This document shows, one piece after another, positions 6,317-14,723 of a DNA stretch of 22,001 nucleotides (position 1 is the stretch's first letter; each line of letters opens with the position of its first letter). Below the pieces are notes generated by a model that had not been told where the DNA came from, ran no database searches, and saw only the letters and a list, made by a program, of their open reading frames with translations. The stretch comes from a virus: positions 1 through 22,001 of IMG/VR virus record IMGVR_UViG_3300031566_000413; one strand, 5' to 3'. A program made the position numbers and the translations under genes.

Positions 6317-9300
6317 ATGGCCACCCTCAATAAAACATTTCCCTTTGCCACGACTCTTGAGGGATTCACCGGAGTACCCTTTGGCACTTCAATGACCATG
6401 TCTTATGATGGTACTTATGGTAATCCTTCGGGTTCGTTAAAATCGCGAAACGTAGGCAGAAACAAAGCAGGAACGTCATACTGGGAGTGGACCGGAACCT
6501 GGGAAGATTTAGGTATAACTCCTGGAACCACAATAGACCAGGTAAGAATAAATAACGGGGATAATCAGTGTACAGAATGGAATGTTGGTGACGCCGCCAC
6601 CATTGGTCCATATTCTATTTATAACTCTGCGGGAGACGTTCTCATAGCTACTTTATGGGCCGGAAGATCTCCCACGGGCGTAGAAGGAAGCTGGACCTCG
6701 ATAGGTAATCAAGCCTATCAAGCAATTGGCGCCTCGTATCAGGCTAGTAATACTAGCATTAGAATACGTCTGTACAATACTTCCGATCTTGGTAATAACC
6801 CAGCTGCGGCACAAACATTTTACGACGATAACATATCCTTAGATATTGATTATGTAGCCGGGTCAGATGACTTAACGGCTGTCGGCATCACCGCTAATCC
6901 GGTTGTAGGAACGCCAGCTATTGGTCAAGAACATGTCCTTACAGCGGCTGGCATTACTGCTAATCCGGTTGTAGGAATACCAGTTCTTCTTCTTATATTT
7001 ATCTTGACATCTGTGGGAATCCTAGCTACTCCGGTACTAGGTACGCCGACTATAACTCATATTCACGTCTTAACGGCGACGGGTATCACAGCTGATCCGG
7101 TTGTAGGAACGCCTACCCTGAGTTCTGGATCGGCAAATTCCCCAGTAAGAGAGCAGAACAAAGACCATTGGTTTAGCGGTGATTTACCTGATACTGTGGC
7201 ATTTGATGAGGCCGTAACCGAAGGGTCGCTTTTGGTTGTGTGTTTTAGCGGGTACTTAAATTCCAGTACAAACGCGATTACTATATCTGACGATAAAGGA
7301 AATACCTGGCAAGCTGCAGAAGAGGGGTACTCTAACGGCTCATCGATGGCTGGTATTTGGTATGCGAAAAACGCGGCCGCCGGGGTCACAACTCTTACAA
7401 TTAATGATACTGAAGATCAGACGTGCTTCTTGCTGGTTGTTTTAATTGAGTATAGTAATGTAAATACAACAGCACCGATTGATCAGAGTAACGAAGCAAT
7501 CGCGAACAGTGCAAGCTGGGACAGTGGAGACGTAACAACAACACAGGCAGATACTGTATTAATTGGTGTAATGGGCCAGGACTCCGCCACCCGCACATTA
7601 ACAGAAGATTCTCCCTGGGTTCTAATCTTTAAGGAAGAAGACCAGGGTAGTTATACTCCGATATCGGTGAGTGAGATAATTGCCACGTCTACACTTACAG
7701 ATGCTTATACTGGTGAAATGGATGGCATCGCTATGTGGTATTCGGCTGTGGTGGCATTCAAGGCGGCCTCAGCAACTGACGACCTTGTCGCCGTCGGTAT
7801 CACAGCTAATCCAGTTGTAGGCACACCCACTCTTACTCGTATCTCTAATTTAACGGCGACAGCTATTACAGCTGATCCAGTTCTTGGAGTTCCTACAGCA
7901 GCAGAAGAGGGCGGGAGTCCTGCTGGTGTTAAAGTAGCCACAACCAGAGTTGCTTGCAAAACGACTACTGGACTCCAAACCATTACCACAACTGATCTTG
8001 GTGGTCTGACACCTACCGCCGCTCTGCTGATATGCACGAATGCAACCGCTGACGGAACAGCAGCAGATCACGCTAGAATATCGATAGGTGCTGTTGTTAG
8101 TGCAACTGAGCGATGGGCAATTAGTTCTAATGACGATCATGGCGTAGCTACAGCCTTATCGGTTAGGAGAATGACCGAAGACGAAGTTGTAATGATGGTG
8201 GCCTCTGGTGGTGGAGGCACTGTTGAATTTGAGGCCGACTTCGATTCTTGGGTAACAAATGGGATGGTTATAGATTGGGGTTCGACTAACCCTTCTAGCG
8301 GCTATCTACTGACCGTCATCTTCTTTGCGGGTTCTGACGTGGTTGCCCATGCTGATACTGTGTCACTACCAGCAACAACGGGGGTAAATACGGATGTAAC
8401 GGCTCCTGGATTTGAGCCAGCTTTTGTGATTTTCGCTAGTACTAGATCAGCCATAAACGACGAGGTGAACACCAACTTTGCCCTCAGTTTTGGAATTGCC
8501 GCCAATGATGGCGCTGATACAAACTTTTCTCTCAACCTCTCTGGTGCAAATAGCGCACTGACTAGCGAAAATGCTGTTCTCGCGATCAACGATAGTATTC
8601 AAGAAAACCTTTTTCAAGGAAACGTCTATGGCGGTCATTATGTGGATACTTATGACGCAGACGGATTTACTGTTCGGTGTATAAGAAATGGTGGTGGCGA
8701 TTCGCCGTATCTTGCTATCGGATTCGGTGGTGCGGTAGATGTTTGGCTTGGTGACATTTCGACTCCTATTAGCACAGGGGACGATGTGGAAACTGGCCCA
8801 GGATTTACACCGCAAGCCCTTATCGGCGGGTTAAATTATTCTAGTTCCGGTTTCCAAGGTGGAGCGACTCCTTCAAATGACGTTGAATCTATCTATTCAG
8901 CAGGGATTGGAATAGCAACGCCAACTGCCGAGTATAGCAACGTCGTTACGTCCGAAGATGCCGCTGACACAATGAATACTCAGTCGTTATCTGATGACGT
9001 TTTTGCTAATGTTCAACCGCATATAGGTGGTACGGCTCAGGACATTGTTGGCACAGGGCCAGCGGGAGCAGGATCGTTTGACGCCAGTGGGTTTACATTG
9101 AACTATTCGGCAGTTGATGTAGTAGATAATCACCCGTTCTTCGTTCTGGCGATTGAGGCGGAGAGTGATGGTGACAACGATCTTACTGCTGTCAGTATCA
9201 CAGCTAATCCGGTCTTAGACACGCCCTCAATAGGGCAAAAACACCTCTTAACGGCTACGGGTATCACAGCTAACCCGGTGCTTGGAACGCCGACTATAGG

Positions 9301-10411
9301 TCGAATTTCCAACCTAAACCCCGTCGATATTACTGCTAATCCGGTCCTCGGAACCCCGACTATAACGCATATTCATGTATTAACTGCTACAGGTATTATT
9401 GTTAACCCGACACTTGGTACGCCAGTTTTGGGTGCAGAAGGAGAAGATAGTCTTGAAGCTGTTAGTATTGTTGTTAACCCGGCACTTGGCACTCCCGCGC
9501 TCGCGCAAGAGCACGCCCTAGGCGCTGTCGGTATTACAGCCGACCCAGTAGTCGGAACGCCGTCTATAGAACGTATATCCAACTTAACGGCCACAGGTAT
9601 TACAGCCGACCCAGTAGTCGGAACACCGACTATAGGACGGATACCAAACTTAGATGCTGTCGATATTGTCGCCAGTCCCGTGCTTAGTGTACCAACCGTG
9701 AGCCGGGTTTCTAATCTAATCGCGGTTGGTATTACAGCTAATCCGGTGTTAGATACACCGTCTATAGGCCAGACGCACGTCTTAGATGCTGTCGATATTA
9801 TTAGTACTCCGGTCCTTGGAACACCGGTTTTAGGCTCAGAAGGAGAACATACTCTTGAAGCTGTCGGTATAACATCGGATACAGTAGTCGGAACTCCAGC
9901 GATAGGACAGACACATGTGGTGTCATCCGTTGGAATTTCAACAACTCCTGTGACCGAGACCCCAACCATAGCGTTGGTTCATATATTGAATGCGACTAGT
10001 ATTACAGCCACCCCGGTAGTTGAAGAGTCAGCGATAGGACAGACACACGCGCTATCACCAACTGATATTACAACAACTCCTGTTGTGGGTGCACCGATAC
10101 TGAGTCCCATTTGTCATCTAGACGCGACCGATATTACAACAACCCCAACGGTTGAAACCCCAACGATAGGACAGACGCATGTATTAGACGCGACGACTAT
10201 TATCGTTTCGCCTATATTTGGTGTCCCAACGATAGGACAGACGCATGTTCTTAGTGCGGAGGGGATAACAACTACTCCAGAACTCGGGGTAGCTAGTTGG
10301 GAATTGGTTGATGGTGAAGTCATTGTAACATTCAGTGCCTTTCCGTCCCCAATGTTGTTTACCGTTCTTCAACCCGAAATTGAATTTAGTAAAGTATACA
10401 CGGAGGATTAA
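6317..10411 (+). CDS. Large repeat protein, probable virion surface fibre
   Basis: This 1364-residue, beta-rich and mostly acidic protein has no enzyme motif. An N-terminal beta-sandwich-like domain (about 1-185) is followed by four 22-residue repeats (186-269) with consensus LTAxGITANPVVGTPTIGxxHV. Next come a globular domain (about 270-488, containing DDKGNTWQAAEEGY and GIWYAKNAAAGVTTLTI), two more repeats (490-533), and a region (about 534-953) that seems to hold three related beta domains. Seventeen repeats (956-1328) precede a short tail. The DNA period is 66 bases. AAGGAG at 6303-6308 is 8 bases before the ATG. Length, repeats and neighbours (lysis genes before, small structural genes after) suggest an adhesin or head or tail fibre. 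Without a known receptor-binding domain this remains an inference. Confidence 0.7.
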   Translation: MATLNKTFPFATTLEGFTGVPFGTSMTMSYDGTYGNPSGSLKSRNVGRNKAGTSYWEWTGTWEDLGITPGTTIDQVRINNGDNQCTEWNVGDAATIGPYSIYNSAGDVLIATLWAGRSPTGVEGSWTSIGNQAYQAIGASYQASNTSIRIRLYNTSDLGNNPAAAQTFYDDNISLDIDYVAGSDDLTAVGITANPVVGTPAIGQEHVLTAAGITANPVVGIPVLLLIFILTSVGILATPVLGTPTITHIHVLTATGITADPVVGTPTLSSGSANSPVREQNKDHWFSGDLPDTVAFDEAVTEGSLLVVCFSGYLNSSTNAITISDDKGNTWQAAEEGYSNGSSMAGIWYAKNAAAGVTTLTINDTEDQTCFLLVVLIEYSNVNTTAPIDQSNEAIANSASWDSGDVTTTQADTVLIGVMGQDSATRTLTEDSPWVLIFKEEDQGSYTPISVSEIIATSTLTDAYTGEMDGIAMWYSAVVAFKAASATDDLVAVGITANPVVGTPTLTRISNLTATAITADPVLGVPTAAEEGGSPAGVKVATTRVACKTTTGLQTITTTDLGGLTPTAALLICTNATADGTAADHARISIGAVVSATERWAISSNDDHGVATALSVRRMTEDEVVMMVASGGGGTVEFEADFDSWVTNGMVIDWGSTNPSSGYLLTVIFFAGSDVVAHADTVSLPATTGVNTDVTAPGFEPAFVIFASTRSAINDEVNTNFALSFGIAANDGADTNFSLNLSGANSALTSENAVLAINDSIQENLFQGNVYGGHYVDTYDADGFTVRCIRNGGGDSPYLAIGFGGAVDVWLGDISTPISTGDDVETGPGFTPQALIGGLNYSSSGFQGGATPSNDVESIYSAGIGIATPTAEYSNVVTSEDAADTMNTQSLSDDVFANVQPHIGGTAQDIVGTGPAGAGSFDASGFTLNYSAVDVVDNHPFFVLAIEAESDGDNDLTAVSITANPVLDTPSIGQKHLLTATGITANPVLGTPTIGRISNLNPVDITANPVLGTPTITHIHVLTATGIIVNPTLGTPVLGAEGEDSLEAVSIVVNPALGTPALAQEHALGAVGITADPVVGTPSIERISNLTATGITADPVVGTPTIGRIPNLDAVDIVASPVLSVPTVSRVSNLIAVGITANPVLDTPSIGQTHVLDAVDIISTPVLGTPVLGSEGEHTLEAVGITSDTVVGTPAIGQTHVVSSVGISTTPVTETPTIALVHILNATSITATPVVEESAIGQTHALSPTDITTTPVVGAPILSPICHLDATDITTTPTVETPTIGQTHVLDATTIIVSPIFGVPTIGQTHVLSAEGITTTPELGVASWELVDGEVIVTFSAFPSPMLFTVLQPEIEFSKVYTED
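6872..7123 (+). repeat. Repeat block 1: four 66-bp units
   Basis: Units begin at 6872, 6938, 7004 and 7070, each encoding 22 residues of the form LTAxGITAxPVxGTP. The second unit has lost its tail (VLLLIFI), and the third carries TITHIHV, which recurs in block 3. Confidence 0.9.
7784..7909 (+). repeat. Repeat block 2: two 66-bp units
   Basis: Units begin at 7784 and 7850 and encode LVAVGITANPVVGTPTL and LTATAITADPVLGVPT. They link two globular regions of the fibre-like protein, which suggests that the repeat acts as a spacer. Confidence 0.85.
9182..10300 (+). repeat. Repeat block 3: seventeen units of about 66 bp
   Basis: Units start at 9182 and continue to the last at 10250. Fifteen of the first sixteen spacings are accounted for by 66 bases except two units of 72 bases (those ending in LGAEGEDS and LGSEGEHT), which exactly explains the 1068-base distance. 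Two neighbouring units share 29 identical bases (9530-9558 and 9596-9624), so duplication has been recent in places. Later units are more diverged, with ITTTP replacing ITANP. Confidence 0.9.
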
Positions 10412-10414
10412 AAC

Positions 10415-10789
10415 ATGCCTTTTATTCACGACACAGCACTAGATGCATTACTTAATGATATAGACAGTAATGCCGAGGAGCTTCATATTTGCACTGCTGA
10501 GCCAACAACCTATACTGAAGCCACAGTCACTTATTCCAAAGGACAGAAAACGGCCCTAGTCGTCAATGCTCCCACAGACAGAGCCGGCAATGGTCGAGAG
10601 ATAGTTATTCCCGCGATCACTGATGGCGCCGTTGACGGAGACGGCACAGTTACCCATTGGGCCATTGTCAAAGCTTCAGCAACATCGCGTCTGTTAGCTG
10701 CAGGAACTCTCGCCTCTGGCCAAGCAGTGACGAACGGCAACACGTTCACGTTGACCGAATTCGCCATTGGCGTGCCGGACGCGGTATAG
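10415..10789 (+). CDS. Small phage structural protein, possible decoration protein
   Basis: This 124-residue protein reads ALDALLNDIDSNAEELHICTAEP, then NGREIVIPAITDGAVDGDG, TVTHWAIVKAS and TSRLLAAGTLASGQ. This run of segments is one I recall from small beta-rich phage proteins annotated as hypothetical or virion-associated. GGAGG at 10402-10406 is 8 bases before the ATG, and the upstream gene ends just 3 bases earlier. It lies between the repeat protein and the portal, so it may be a head decoration protein or a partner of the fibre. No catalytic residues or membrane segment are evident. The CDS is certain; the role is a guess from context. Confidence 0.65.
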   Translation: MPFIHDTALDALLNDIDSNAEELHICTAEPTTYTEATVTYSKGQKTALVVNAPTDRAGNGREIVIPAITDGAVDGDGTVTHWAIVKASATSRLLAAGTLASGQAVTNGNTFTLTEFAIGVPDAV

Positions 10790-10810
10790 TTTTAAATAAG
10801 GAAAACCACC

Positions 10811-11164
10811 ATGCCAACACAACTTGATGAACGGGCGATAGAGGGTGGTACGTATGGAATTTTGGTTGAGTTTTGGGAAAGGACTACTCCGACTGCGGAT
10901 CCTACGTCCTTTACCCCTAACGCAGGACTAGTGTGGAGTCTTCGCGACAAACACGGTACTCCTGTAAATGGAAAAGAAGATCAACCAATAACTTCTGGCA
11001 CATCCATTATCATCGTATTAACAGGTAACGATTTAGCATTAAGTGGTGGTCCAACTCGTAGATATGTAACTGTAGAAGGTACATATAATGGTGTTCTTGG
11101 CAATAACTTACCATTAGTCGACGAGGTATCGTTTCAAATTGCAAACCTTGTAGGCAAGCCATAA
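10811..11164 (+). CDS. Small Ig-like structural protein
   Basis: This 117-residue protein has alternating beta strands: TYGILVEFWERTTP, LVWSLRDKHGTPVNGKED, SIIIVLTGNDLAL, RRYVTVEGTYN and VDEVSFQIANLVG. The pattern resembles a single Ig-like or jelly-roll domain and recurs in hypothetical proteins of phage head regions, to my recollection. A purine-rich AAGGAAAA lies before the ATG. It follows the previous gene by 21 bases and precedes the portal by 14, so the two small genes are likely to be expressed together as virion proteins. It could be a head decoration protein, but nothing in the sequence proves this. Confidence 0.6.
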   Translation: MPTQLDERAIEGGTYGILVEFWERTTPTADPTSFTPNAGLVWSLRDKHGTPVNGKEDQPITSGTSIIIVLTGNDLALSGGPTRRYVTVEGTYNGVLGNNLPLVDEVSFQIANLVGKP

Positions 11165-11178
11165 GGAAAGGAGGTTAA

Positions 11179-12420
11179 ATGCCAAGTTTTATGGATAGAC
11201 TAAAACTCTCTTATAACGTACTTCGTAGTAAGGGACCAGCAGTCGCACCAACCCAAATGGTATTGAGCGCTTCACCTTCTTCGGTTTATAGTGGTCTTAC
11301 ATATAGTACTGAGGCGTCGGTTTTAGCACCGATAAAAACTCGTATTGCTATGGATGCTGCGAACATTCCGATGCGTCATGTATTGGTCGACGAAAGAAAA
11401 CAGTATCTGGAAGATAGGACAAGCGAACTTAACGATCGTCTTACTATCATGGCCAACATCGATCAAACAGGAATTGCTTTTATCCAAGATGCAGTAATGA
11501 CGCTTCTTGAAGAAGGTGCTTGCGCTTTGGTTCCAATTGAGATAAGTGGATCACCGGATTCTGCTACTTACGAGATTTTGTCTATGCGGGTGGCCAGAGT
11601 TGTGGAATGGATGAACTATTCTTTAAGAATAGAGGTGTATAACGAGTTGACAGGATCAAGAGAGGAAAAGGTTCTACCTAAGTCCTTTATGGCCGTTTGT
11701 TATAACCCGTTGTATGCTGTTATGAATGAGCCCAATGGTACTTTAAGACGACTGGTTCAAAAGCTGGCCCTTCTTGATCAAGCGGATGGTCGTCTGTATA
11801 GTCCACAGTTGGACCTCATTCTTCAACTACCATTCACTACTAAGACTTCTCGTAGACAGACAGAAGCAGACCGAAGATTAGAAAGCCTGGAGAATCAACT
11901 GTATGAAAGTAAGTATGGAATCGGATACATAGATCCTACAGAGAAAGTAACGCAGTTGAATCGTCCAGTTACAAACACATTAGCTGACACAGTTGATGGC
12001 CTAGTGTCTAGTTTGCATAGTCAGTTGGGATTGACCCCGTCGATCTTCGCTGGCACAGCCTCACAAGAAGAGATGTTGCTCTATTACAATAGAACAATAC
12101 TTCCTGTCCTAAACGCATTGACAGGTGCGATGATTGGGGCCTTCTTTAGTAGGACAGCGATTAGACAAGGCAACTCTGTTATGGTTTTCCCAAGTTTGTT
12201 CAAAATGGCACCTCTTGAGGCATTTGCAGATGCGGCTGATAAGCTCACTCGTAATGCAATTGTGTCCTCTAATGAGGTTAGAGCGGTGGTTGGAATGCCT
12301 CCGCATCCAGATCCGGACGCGAACGCCCTAAGGAATAAAAATCTTAACCAATCCGATCAGGGTCTACCCGGGCAAGAACAAACAGAGAAACCGCCAGACA
12401 ATGTAGAGAAAAAGGAGTAA
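11179..12420 (+). CDS. Portal protein (HK97-like)
   Basis: This 413-residue protein would form the dodecameric ring at the head vertex through which DNA enters. The order fits the HK97-type portal: an N-terminal arm, a segment APIKTRIAMDAANIPMRHV, a wing with RVARVVEWMNY, the stem and crown region with GYIDPTEKVTQLNRPV (residues about 253-268), HSQLGLTPSIFAGTASQEEMLLYYNRTI, which is typical of the C-terminal helices, and TRNAIVSSNEVRAVVGMPPHPD near the end. The last 30 residues are polar and Gln/Glu/Pro-rich. AAAGGAGG at 11167-11174 is a very strong ribosome site but only 4 bases from the ATG. It is followed 4 bases later by the protease-capsid fusion, the usual head order. Confidence 0.9.
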   Translation: MPSFMDRLKLSYNVLRSKGPAVAPTQMVLSASPSSVYSGLTYSTEASVLAPIKTRIAMDAANIPMRHVLVDERKQYLEDRTSELNDRLTIMANIDQTGIAFIQDAVMTLLEEGACALVPIEISGSPDSATYEILSMRVARVVEWMNYSLRIEVYNELTGSREEKVLPKSFMAVCYNPLYAVMNEPNGTLRRLVQKLALLDQADGRLYSPQLDLILQLPFTTKTSRRQTEADRRLESLENQLYESKYGIGYIDPTEKVTQLNRPVTNTLADTVDGLVSSLHSQLGLTPSIFAGTASQEEMLLYYNRTILPVLNALTGAMIGAFFSRTAIRQGNSVMVFPSLFKMAPLEAFADAADKLTRNAIVSSNEVRAVVGMPPHPDPDANALRNKNLNQSDQGLPGQEQTEKPPDNVEKKE

Positions 12421-12424
12421 ATTA

Positions 12425-14407
12425 ATGCCAAATTCATATGACTTTAGTGGTATTGCCACTGCATATGATGTTCTATGTCAAGACGGGCGAATTATTATGC
12501 CCGGAGCTTTTAACCACCAAGAGGGAGAAGTTATCCCTATGGTATGGAGACACGGACATGATGACATTCGAAATACTCTTGGACATGCGATTCTAGAAGC
12601 TAGTGAATCACCGGCCGGTATGCGGATTAAAGCATTCTTTAATAAAACCGATGAGGGCCAGCGCGCTAAGATTCTTGTTCAAGGTAAAGACATTCGTCAT
12701 TTGTCCATTTGGGCTCATAAATTGACTGAGAACCCAGCTATGCATGATGGCAAACAAGTTAGACAAGTCAGACTGGGCACTATTAGAGAGGTTAGTCTCG
12801 TTTTCGGAGGAAAGAACCCCGGTGCCTATATCGATGACGTCGTAAGACATTCGAACGATCCGCTAGATCCAGACGGAATAGTCGAGGACGGAATTATCAT
12901 CCACACGATTTATGAGGTCGAGGTTGAAGAACCCCAGCCCGAACCAGAGGTCGAGCCGGAACCCCAGCCCGAACCAGAGGTTGAGCCGGAAGAGACCGAG
13001 GATGGAATTCAACACGAAGACGAGACTGTAAGGGATATTTTGAAGACCCTTAACTCGGATCAGCAAAACTTATTCAATATCATCCTGCACGCGGCCGCGT
13101 TGGGAGAGAAAACACCCCCCACAAAATCTAGCGGCGAAGAAGGTGCTGGACCCACGGTTAGAGAGGTATTTGAGACCCTTTCTGACGAACAAGCAAATGT
13201 ATTGTATTATATGGTCGACGGAGTCGACCCAGAACAAAACGTATCACAAGGAGATTCCGACCCTATGCCAAAAGACACCCACAACATTTTCGAGAAAGAT
13301 GGTAACGAGAAAGACGAGACTGTTCTAATGCACGAACAGGCGTTGAACGTTCTCGCCAACGCCGTTAAAACACGCGCTTCGTCATTGAAGGGCGCTTTTA
13401 TGGCTGCGGAGGAAACCCTTTCTCACAGTATTACTGATATTGACTTTATGTTCCCCGACGCGAAGAACGTCGAGGCTGGTGGACCACAGTTCTACTCCCG
13501 TCCAATGGAATGGGTCGAGAGTGTTCTTAACGCCACTAAGAAAAGACCCTTCTCTCGTATTAAGAGCATGTATGCTGACCTGACTGGTGCGGACGCCCGC
13601 GCGAAAGGTTATGTAACTGGTAATGAGAAGGTCGAGGAAGTGATCGCTGTATTGAAGCGAGTTACGACTCCTCAGACCATCTATAAGCTCCAGAAGCTTG
13701 ACCGGGACGACATCATCGACATCACAGATTTCAACGTTGTGGTGTGGCTGAAAGGCGAAATGCGGATGATGCTTCGAGAGGAGCTTGCTCGCGCTATTCT
13801 GATCAGCGACGGACGTGCAGATACTGGCGATGATGCCATCATCTCAACAAATGTTCGGCCGATCTATAATGATGCTGCGGTTTATAACGTTCGCGCCATC
13901 TATAATGATGCTAGCAATGAGACAGCTGTTACCGCGATGACCGACGCTGAAGCATTGGCGTTCATCGATTTCATTGCTAATCAACGTCAGTACTACCGTG
14001 GCTCCGGTAGCCCCATATTATATACCCAGCCCGAGGTATTGAGCCGCCTGCTTCTGATTCGTGATACCGACACTCATCGTATCCATCGCACTGAGGCGGA
14101 ACTCGCTTCCGCAATGCGTGTTAGTGCTATCGTTGAGGTACCTCCAATGTCCGGAATGTCCGAGGCGGGTCAGGTCAATCCTGCGGGACTTCCTGCGGGA
14201 ACTTACACCATCGAAACCGTTGGCGTTATTGTCAATTTGAACGATTACGTCATTGGTATGGATTCTGGTGGACAAACGGCTTTCTTTGATGACTTCGATC
14301 TTGACTTCAATAAGTACACTTACCTGTACGAAACTCGGCTGTCTGGCGCTTTGGTAAATCCGAAGTCCGCTATCACAATCGAGAATGTCACGGCGAAGAC
14401 CGCATAA
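12425..14407 (+). CDS. Prohead protease-scaffold-major capsid fusion protein
   Basis: This 660-residue protein joins three head functions. Residues 1-150 are an HK97-family (S78) prohead protease: WRHGHD (41-46) holds the catalytic His and IREVSLV (S124) the Ser. Residues about 155-280 look like a scaffold: an acidic Pro-Glu tandem repeat, then two related helices, TVRDILKTLNSDQQ (from 201) and TVREVFETLSDEQ (from 244). Residues from about 281 (MPKDTHNIFE) are the HK97-fold major capsid protein, with ending sequences FDLDFNKYTYLYETRLSGALV. Such fusions are known in some siphoviruses. AAAGGAG at 12411-12417 serves the fusion start with 7-base spacing. An internal Shine-Dalgarno site and ATG at 13265 could give free capsid protein of 380 residues. 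Confidence 0.9.
   Translation: MPNSYDFSGIATAYDVLCQDGRIIMPGAFNHQEGEVIPMVWRHGHDDIRNTLGHAILEASESPAGMRIKAFFNKTDEGQRAKILVQGKDIRHLSIWAHKLTENPAMHDGKQVRQVRLGTIREVSLVFGGKNPGAYIDDVVRHSNDPLDPDGIVEDGIIIHTIYEVEVEEPQPEPEVEPEPQPEPEVEPEETEDGIQHEDETVRDILKTLNSDQQNLFNIILHAAALGEKTPPTKSSGEEGAGPTVREVFETLSDEQANVLYYMVDGVDPEQNVSQGDSDPMPKDTHNIFEKDGNEKDETVLMHEQALNVLANAVKTRASSLKGAFMAAEETLSHSITDIDFMFPDAKNVEAGGPQFYSRPMEWVESVLNATKKRPFSRIKSMYADLTGADARAKGYVTGNEKVEEVIAVLKRVTTPQTIYKLQKLDRDDIIDITDFNVVVWLKGEMRMMLREELARAILISDGRADTGDDAIISTNVRPIYNDAAVYNVRAIYNDASNETAVTAMTDAEALAFIDFIANQRQYYRGSGSPILYTQPEVLSRLLLIRDTDTHRIHRTEAELASAMRVSAIVEVPPMSGMSEAGQVNPAGLPAGTYTIETVGVIVNLNDYVIGMDSGGQTAFFDDFDLDFNKYTYLYETRLSGALVNPKSAITIENVTAKTA
12931..12990 (+). 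repeat. Tandem 30-bp duplication in protease-capsid linker
   Basis: Two adjacent 30-base copies differ by one base (C or T). They encode the Pro/Glu run PQPEPEVEPE twice, in the acidic region between protease and scaffold helices. The near identity points to recent slippage or duplication of a flexible linker. Confidence 0.9.
13248..13267 (+). promoter_or_regulatory. Internal ribosome site and start for free capsid protein
   Basis: AAGGAG at 13248-13253 is 11 bases before an in-frame ATG at 13265-13267. The product would begin MPKDTHNIFEKD and run to 14407 as a 380-residue capsid protein. Separate capsid proteins of this family often begin with Met and then HNVFE or similar, from memory, so the ATG falls where an unfused capsid gene would start. 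Confidence 0.5.
13850..13912 (+). repeat. 36-bp-period duplication in capsid gene
   Basis: The 27-base copies at 13850-13876 and 13886-13912 differ at four positions. They encode NVRPIYNDA and NVRAIYNDA, 12 residues apart, in the capsid domain after the helix with REELARAILISDGRAD. The last 15 bases (ATCTATAATGATGCT) are identical. Confidence 0.8.
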
Positions 14408-14408
14408 G

Positions 14409-14723
14409 ATGGCTAAATTCTGGGGTAAAATAGGTATTAATCGCGGTGCTGTAGAAGGCGCTCCAGGCATATTTACACCCACCATTGAGGAGGTTGAAGT
14501 ATCTGGAGAAATGCGGCTTATAGGCGCGCGATGGTCAAATCATGAACTTGGAGACTCGGTCTCAGCAAAACATGTTCTTAGTATAATTACCCCCGAAGAC
14601 TCAACAATTGATTTTACAGAGGTCGTTTATATTGTTTGGCAGGGCCGAAACTGGTCCGTACGCACCATACAGTATAAGCGACCTCGCGTAGAACTGACTC
14701 TTGGGGGTAAATACAATGGATAA
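14409..14723 (+). CDS. Head closure-type neck protein
   Basis: This 104-residue protein begins MAKFWGKIGINRG, then APGIFTPTIEEVEVSGEM, VSAKHVLSIITPED, then WQGRNWSVRTIQYKRPRVELTLGGKYNG. This is the shape of the small beta-barrel neck protein that follows the capsid gene in many siphoviruses and closes the portal channel; relatives usually begin MGKWYGKIGYA and end LxxGGxYNG. I chose the ATG at 14409, just 1 base after the capsid stop, over an in-frame ATG at 14385 within the capsid gene, because of that N-terminal match. Translation is probably coupled to the capsid gene. Its stop overlaps the next gene by 8 bases. Confidence 0.8.
   Translation: MAKFWGKIGINRGAVEGAPGIFTPTIEEVEVSGEMRLIGARWSNHELGDSVSAKHVLSIITPEDSTIDFTEVVYIVWQGRNWSVRTIQYKRPRVELTLGGKYNG

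Noticed and set aside
9373-9969. 198-codon open frame on the minus strand
   Set aside because: It is a mirror of the 66-base repeat array; its predicted protein is just the antisense of the repeats and no ribosome site supports it.
14385-14408. Upstream ATG at 14385 for the head closure gene
   Set aside because: It lies within the capsid gene and adds MSRRRPHK, while relatives begin at the M-x-K-W/F-G-K-I-G sequence matched by ATG 14409.
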